A stretch of DNA of 64,000 nt from Lachnospiraceae bacterium (GTDB lineage: Bacteria > Bacillota > Clostridia > Lachnospirales > Lachnospiraceae), in contig SVEQ01000003.1 of NCBI GenBank assembly GCA_015057325.1, positions 186,001-250,000 on the forward strand. The letters are read 5' to 3'. Below, piece by piece: positions 60,179-64,000 of the stretch. Position 1 is the stretch's first letter. Every line of letters starts with the position of its first letter. The notes beneath the pieces are model-generated. The model searched no databases and was not told the origin of the DNA. It was given only the letters and a program-made list of their open reading frames with translations. The translations under genes were made by a program, and so were the position numbers.

Positions 60179-62605
60179 ATGTCAATCAAGAAATCACTTC
60201 AAAGTTCGATATTGTTTTTGGCAGTCATACCCGTCATTTTAATGGCACTACTTGCTTATTTTGTATCACTTTCAAAATATGCAAGCATTAACGAAGTTAA
60301 CACAACAAAGATTGCCTCCGATTACAGTTACGGACTTGTATCACAATTAGAATCGCAAATAATAGAAACCGAAGCACTTGCTTCCACAAACAACATCAAA
60401 AGTTACTTATTAGAGAAGGTTAATTCTCCTGATACATTAGTGGACAGAAGCTCAGTAGAATATCAAAGTATCAAAGAATCAATAACACAGTTGTCAAACA
60501 ATGCAGACCATAGCGTCAACTATTACTTCTACGACATAGATGGTTATCTTACAATAACCACCGACAATGATTCCGAATCGGATTGGGCCGAGGTCATGGA
60601 TAAACCAATTTCTGAGTATACAAACACTACCATCCTCCCCAAATCCAACTTCAACCAGGAAACTCTTGATATAATAGTTCCGGTTACCGTTAAGGATCAG
60701 GTTGTCGGACTTTTGAGAACTAATATTTCAAGACAATATTTTGGAATATTCCTTTCCGAAGAACGAGGAACATTTCTTCTGGATAACGAAGGCAATCCAA
60801 TGTTTGGATATCCTTTAGATGAAGGTGACGGACCATTCTATGATTACATCAAAGAAGTTATAGCATCATTTTCCGATAAGGCAGTTATGGACGATGTCAA
60901 CGATGCCTATTCAGAGGATACCGAGTACCTGTACGGTTATGCAACTATCCCGCTTTATGATTGGATATATGTTGTTAAGCAGGACACATCCGGATACACT
61001 AACATCGTTTCAAGTCTTCCGCTTATACTTATTGTACTTCTTGTAATAGTTATCATTTTCTCAAGTGTAATAAGTAACGGACTTGCACACAGTTATACGA
61101 AACCAATTTTCGAATTGCAGGAAGATATCCGCGAAGCTGCTGCCGGTAAGCTCGATGTTCATTGTGATGTTGATACGGACGATGAGTTTGGCGACCTTGC
61201 CAACAACTTCAACCAGATGATGGATATCATTTCCGCCAACTACAAAGAAATCAGCGCTTCTCACAAGAAGCTTGAAGAGAACCAGATAGAACTTAAGGAT
61301 AACTACCTTAACATCGAAAGAATCGCTTATACTGATGCACTTACCGGTTTGTATAACCGTATGGCATTCTTCAAGTTTGCAGACGATATACTGACATCAC
61401 CGGAATCGTCAAAGCAACGTCATGCGGTAATCTTTATCGACCTTGACGGATTCAAATCAATCAACGATACACTTGGACATGACTACGGTGATTTGTTGCT
61501 TCAGGCTGTTACGGCAGATTTGTCTGAACGTGTTGCCGCAGATGATATACTTGCCAGAAACGGTGGTGACGAGTTCGTAATACTTAGAAACTCAACCGGA
61601 ACCGACAAAGATTTGCAGAACTTCATGGCATCACTTGTCAACATTGCAAGTCATCCTTTTGTACTTGGTGACGAGACAGTTAGAGTTACAATCAGTGCCG
61701 GCGTTGCCGTCTATCCACAGAACGGAACAACTCTTACAGACCTTATGAAGAAAGCGGATATTGCCATGTATTCTTCAAAGAACAGTGGTAAGAACAGCTA
61801 CACATTCTTCAATCTCGATATGGAGAATGAAGTACGAAGGAGAAATGATCTTATAGAGATATTAAGAGAGTCCGTTGAAATGCATGATGTACATCTCGTA
61901 TATCAGCCACAGTTTGACTCAAAGAATCATGAAATAATCGGTGCAGAAGCGCTTATGCGACTTGATTCCATAGAACTTGGAACGGTAACACCCGATGAGT
62001 TTATACCTGTCGCGGAAGAATCAGGACTTATTGATGAACTTGGTGAATGGGCACTTATCGAAGCATGCAGTTTCAATCACAGAATAATCGAAGCCGGCTT
62101 CAAACCGCTTAACATATCGGTTAACATTTCAACTGCACAGCTTCGTGGCGACAAGTTGCTTAACATTGTCAAATCAATACCACAGCGTACAGCGATGCCT
62201 CTTGAATATCTTGAAATTGAGCTTACAGAGAATGTTCTTCTTAAGAACTTTGAGCACAATCTCGAGATTATTAACAAGCTCAAGGGATTCGGTGTTCGTA
62301 TTGCACTTGATGATTTTGGAACCGGATATTCATCATTTAACTATCTTACAAAAATTCCTATCGATACACTTAAGATCGACAGAAGTTTTGTAGCCAAGAT
62401 TAACAACAATGAGAAAGATGCCTATATTGCAGATACCATTATCAACCTTGCTCACAAGCTTGGTATTACGGTTATTGCTGAAGGTGTTGAGAATATTGAA
62501 CAACTCAATTTGTTAAAAGAAGAAACTTGTGATATACTCCAAGGATATTTCTTCTCAAAAGCACTTAATGAAGAAGAGTTTTTTGCAATGCTCAATGAGA
62601 AATGA
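60179..62605 (+). CDS. GGDEF-EAL protein with extracellular sensor and HAMP
   Basis: An 808-residue membrane protein for turnover of cyclic di-GMP. A transmembrane helix at 8-30, an extracellular Cache-like sensor domain (about 35-275), a second helix at 279-300 and a HAMP segment precede GGDEF (AYTDALTGLYNRMAFFKF; intact GGDEF at 462-466) and EAL (GAEALMRLDS, EAL 590-592; IELTENVLL; ALDDFGTGYSS; AEGVE). Both active sites look complete, so net direction is not predictable. Starts at ATG 60179. Confidence 0.93.
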   Translation: MSIKKSLQSSILFLAVIPVILMALLAYFVSLSKYASINEVNTTKIASDYSYGLVSQLESQIIETEALASTNNIKSYLLEKVNSPDTLVDRSSVEYQSIKESITQLSNNADHSVNYYFYDIDGYLTITTDNDSESDWAEVMDKPISEYTNTTILPKSNFNQETLDIIVPVTVKDQVVGLLRTNISRQYFGIFLSEERGTFLLDNEGNPMFGYPLDEGDGPFYDYIKEVIASFSDKAVMDDVNDAYSEDTEYLYGYATIPLYDWIYVVKQDTSGYTNIVSSLPLILIVLLVIVIIFSSVISNGLAHSYTKPIFELQEDIREAAAGKLDVHCDVDTDDEFGDLANNFNQMMDIISANYKEISASHKKLEENQIELKDNYLNIERIAYTDALTGLYNRMAFFKFADDILTSPESSKQRHAVIFIDLDGFKSINDTLGHDYGDLLLQAVTADLSERVAADDILARNGGDEFVILRNSTGTDKDLQNFMASLVNIASHPFVLGDETVRVTISAGVAVYPQNGTTLTDLMKKADIAMYSSKNSGKNSYTFFNLDMENEVRRRNDLIEILRESVEMHDVHLVYQPQFDSKNHEIIGAEALMRLDSIELGTVTPDEFIPVAEESGLIDELGEWALIEACSFNHRIIEAGFKPLNISVNISTAQLRGDKLLNIVKSIPQRTAMPLEYLEIELTENVLLKNFEHNLEIINKLKGFGVRIALDDFGTGYSSFNYLTKIPIDTLKIDRSFVAKINNNEKDAYIADTIINLAHKLGITVIAEGVENIEQLNLLKEETCDILQGYFFSKALNEEEFFAMLNEK

Positions 62606-62620
62606 AAGGAGTAACAGACA

Positions 62621-62929
62621 ATGAGTACGGAAAAAGACAATATTACTTACACAGAAGACACAATCACTATCGTGTTAGAGAACGACAAAGAAGTCGAATG
62701 TGATATACTTGCCATCTTCCCGGTTAGAGAGCAATTCTACATTGCAATCATGCCGCAGACTCCTATTGAAGGTTTCGAAGAGGACGAGTATTTCCTCTAC
62801 CGCTACGCTTCTGATGGAGAGAACGTAGAACTTAGCGATATTGAATCTGAAGAAGAATTAGAAGCTGCTGAAGATAAGTTCGAAGAGCTTCTTGACGAAG
62901 AGGAATTCAATTCCATGGAAGATAAATAA
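62621..62929 (+). CDS. DUF1292 family protein
   Basis: A 102-residue acidic protein: TITIVLENDKEVECDILAIF, then FYIAIMP, DEYFLYRYA and a terminal EAAEDKFEELLDEEEF. Typical DUF1292, a small Firmicute protein of unknown function. Start behind gaaaggag, 15 bases after the GGDEF-EAL stop, so probably in the same transcript. Confidence 0.92.
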   Translation: MSTEKDNITYTEDTITIVLENDKEVECDILAIFPVREQFYIAIMPQTPIEGFEEDEYFLYRYASDGENVELSDIESEEELEAAEDKFEELLDEEEFNSMEDK

Positions 62930-62941
62930 TTGTTAACAGCA

Positions 62942-62972
62942 AAACTCCGCAGGTCATAAACCTGCGGAGTTT
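62942..62972 (+). terminator. Bidirectional terminator
   Basis: Perfect 13-bp stem aaactccgcaggt/acctgcggagttt (62942-62954, 62960-62972) followed by ttctttt on the plus side, between two convergent genes. Confidence 0.9.
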
Positions 62973-62975
62973 CTT

Positions 62976-63200
62976 TTATCCAAGCATCGACTTTAATTGA
63001 TTAAACATTTCCAAATCCTCTGCTGACACTCTCATGTTGGTTGTCATTTTCTTGCCGGCTGGATCGGTAACACTAATCTCTATTATGCTACCCTCGCCTA
63101 TACTAGTTCCGGCCGCCTTGAAAAACATCGGTACTTTAGGATGGTTGGCCTTAAATCTGTCATAAAGACCTTTAAACTGCATTAATGCCATAGGATTCAT
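62976..63200 (-). CDS. Small conserved protein of unknown function
   Basis: A 74-residue protein with gaaggag upstream: MNPMALMQFKGLYDRFKANH, then a beta-rich segment (GEGSIIEISVTDPAGKKM) and a helix (EDLEMFNQLKSML). Seen in many Lachnospiraceae as a short orphan. No function can be proposed. It converges on the DUF1292 gene with a shared terminator. Confidence 0.75.
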   Translation of the reverse strand: MNPMALMQFKGLYDRFKANHPKVPMFFKAAGTSIGEGSIIEISVTDPAGKKMTTNMRVSAEDLEMFNQLKSMLG

Positions 63201-63372
63201 TTTCTATCTCTCCTTCTAAATAATCTGACAATTCTTCCCATATAGTTTTATTAATACACAATAGTATTGCGTAATCAACACATATTATGCAACAACACCA
63301 TATATAGCAGAACTTTCGCCATTTTGCAACAATATATACAAAAAATTTCATCAAAAAAAATGCATTTTTTAC

Positions 63373-63401
63373 TTGTACTTTTTCTCATTTTCATGGATAA
63401 T
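63373..63401 (+). promoter_or_regulatory. carB promoter
   Basis: TTGTAC 63373-63378, 17-base spacer, GATAAT 63396-63401. Start ATG is 34 bases further, behind ggagg at 63421-63425. Confidence 0.65.
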
Positions 63402-63435
63402 GTAGAACAGTATGAAGTTAGGAGGCAAAAGATAA

Positions 63436-64000
63436 TGTCAAAAAGAACAGACATACACAAAGTATTAATCATTGGTTCGGGTCCGATTGTAATCGGTCAG
63501 GCCTGCGAATTTGATTATTCAGGAACTCAGGCGTGCAAGGCTCTTCGCAAGCTTGGTTATGAAATTGTATTGGTTAATTCCAATCCTGCAACTATCATGA
63601 CAGACCCTGAGACAGCAGATGTAACTTATATTGAACCGTTAAATGTTGACCGACTCGAGCAGATCATCGCCAAGGAGCGACCAGATGCTCTCCTTCCAAA
63701 TTTGGGTGGACAGTCCGGTCTTAATTTATGTTCAGAGTTATACAAAGCCGGTATTCTTGACAAGTACAATGTTCAGGTTATCGGTGTACAGGTTGACGCC
63801 ATTGAACGTGGCGAGGACCGTATAGAGTTTAAGAAGACCATGAACGAACTTGGTATTGAAATGGCTCGAAGTGAGGTTGCCTACACAGTTGAAGAAGCTC
63901 TTTCTATAGCTGATGAGCTTGGTTACCCTGTTGTTCTTCGTCCGGCATATACTATGGGTGGAGCCGGTGGTGGTCTTGTGTACAACAAAGACGAATTAAA
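63436..64000 (+). CDS. carB: Carbamoyl-phosphate synthase large subunit, N-terminal part
   Basis: The first 188 residues of CarB, cut by the window edge. It shows [50 protein letters not shown] and the ATP-grasp segment [15 protein letters not shown]. CarB joins ammonia (from glutamine via CarA), bicarbonate and two ATP for arginine and pyrimidine synthesis. carA is not directly upstream; a small gene on the other strand lies there. Confidence 0.95.

Noticed and set aside
1-64000. rRNA, tRNA, integrase or transposase genes
   Set aside because: None recognised on either strand by eye; small RNAs beyond those listed may have been missed.

Overview
The window looks like a chromosomal segment of a low-GC anaerobic Firmicute, most likely a Lachnospiraceae gut bacterium. 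The evidence is strong AGGAGG-type ribosome binding sites, a four-subunit pyruvate:ferredoxin oxidoreductase, CotF-like small proteins, DUF1292, cobalamin enzymes, an iron-sulfur aldo/keto reductase, and GH2/GH36 glycosidases with a GPH symporter. No rRNA or tRNA gene was recognised. Almost everything from 1.8 to 45.8 kb and from 47.3 to 59.9 kb is on the minus strand.

Layout. 0-1.3 kb: end of a DUF885 gene, then a gene-free stretch holding a very long imperfect inverted repeat. 1.3-1.7 kb: two small CotF-like proteins. 1.8-4.9 kb: porCDAB. 5-8 kb: a signalling operon (membrane GGDEF cyclase, degenerate HD-GYP protein, NitT/TauT-type binding protein). 8-16.4 kb: a galactoside operon (TetR regulator, GH2, GPH symporter, CapA-like protein, GH36) with two matching operators around its promoter. 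16.4-18.8 kb: small metabolic and hypothetical genes plus a peptide deformylase fragment.

18.8-46 kb is accessory DNA. It starts with a BRO-type phage gene abutting a nitroreductase remnant, a broken phage toxin-like domain and two loci with a convergent small-RNA promoter, one of them a probable type I toxin-antitoxin pair. Then comes a defence-like island: an ExbB/ExbD-like ion-channel trio under its own promoter, a PD-(D/E)XK protein, a tiny Cys-rich peptide, a two-HKD phospholipase D-like protein with an unrecognised partner, another PD-(D/E)XK protein, a type I restriction system (hsdM-hsdS-DUF4238-hsdR) and a RES-domain protein. Beyond it lie a zinc-ribbon protein kinase with an HTH-like partner, duplicated fragments of that locus, HipBA, an ImmA remnant, a secreted nuclease and an AbiE-like pair. 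The ExbBD-like trio with the PLD and nuclease genes is the best candidate for an undescribed system.

46-64 kb is housekeeping: a corrinoid pair (MetH-activation-like protein, CobO), larE, a CBS-containing pyrophosphatase, an Fe-S aldo/keto reductase, then purL, nnr, alr, mazF and a CorC-like protein running the same way. It ends with a CheY plus MshEN/CheX-like pair divergent from a GGDEF-EAL protein, a DUF1292 protein and the start of carB.
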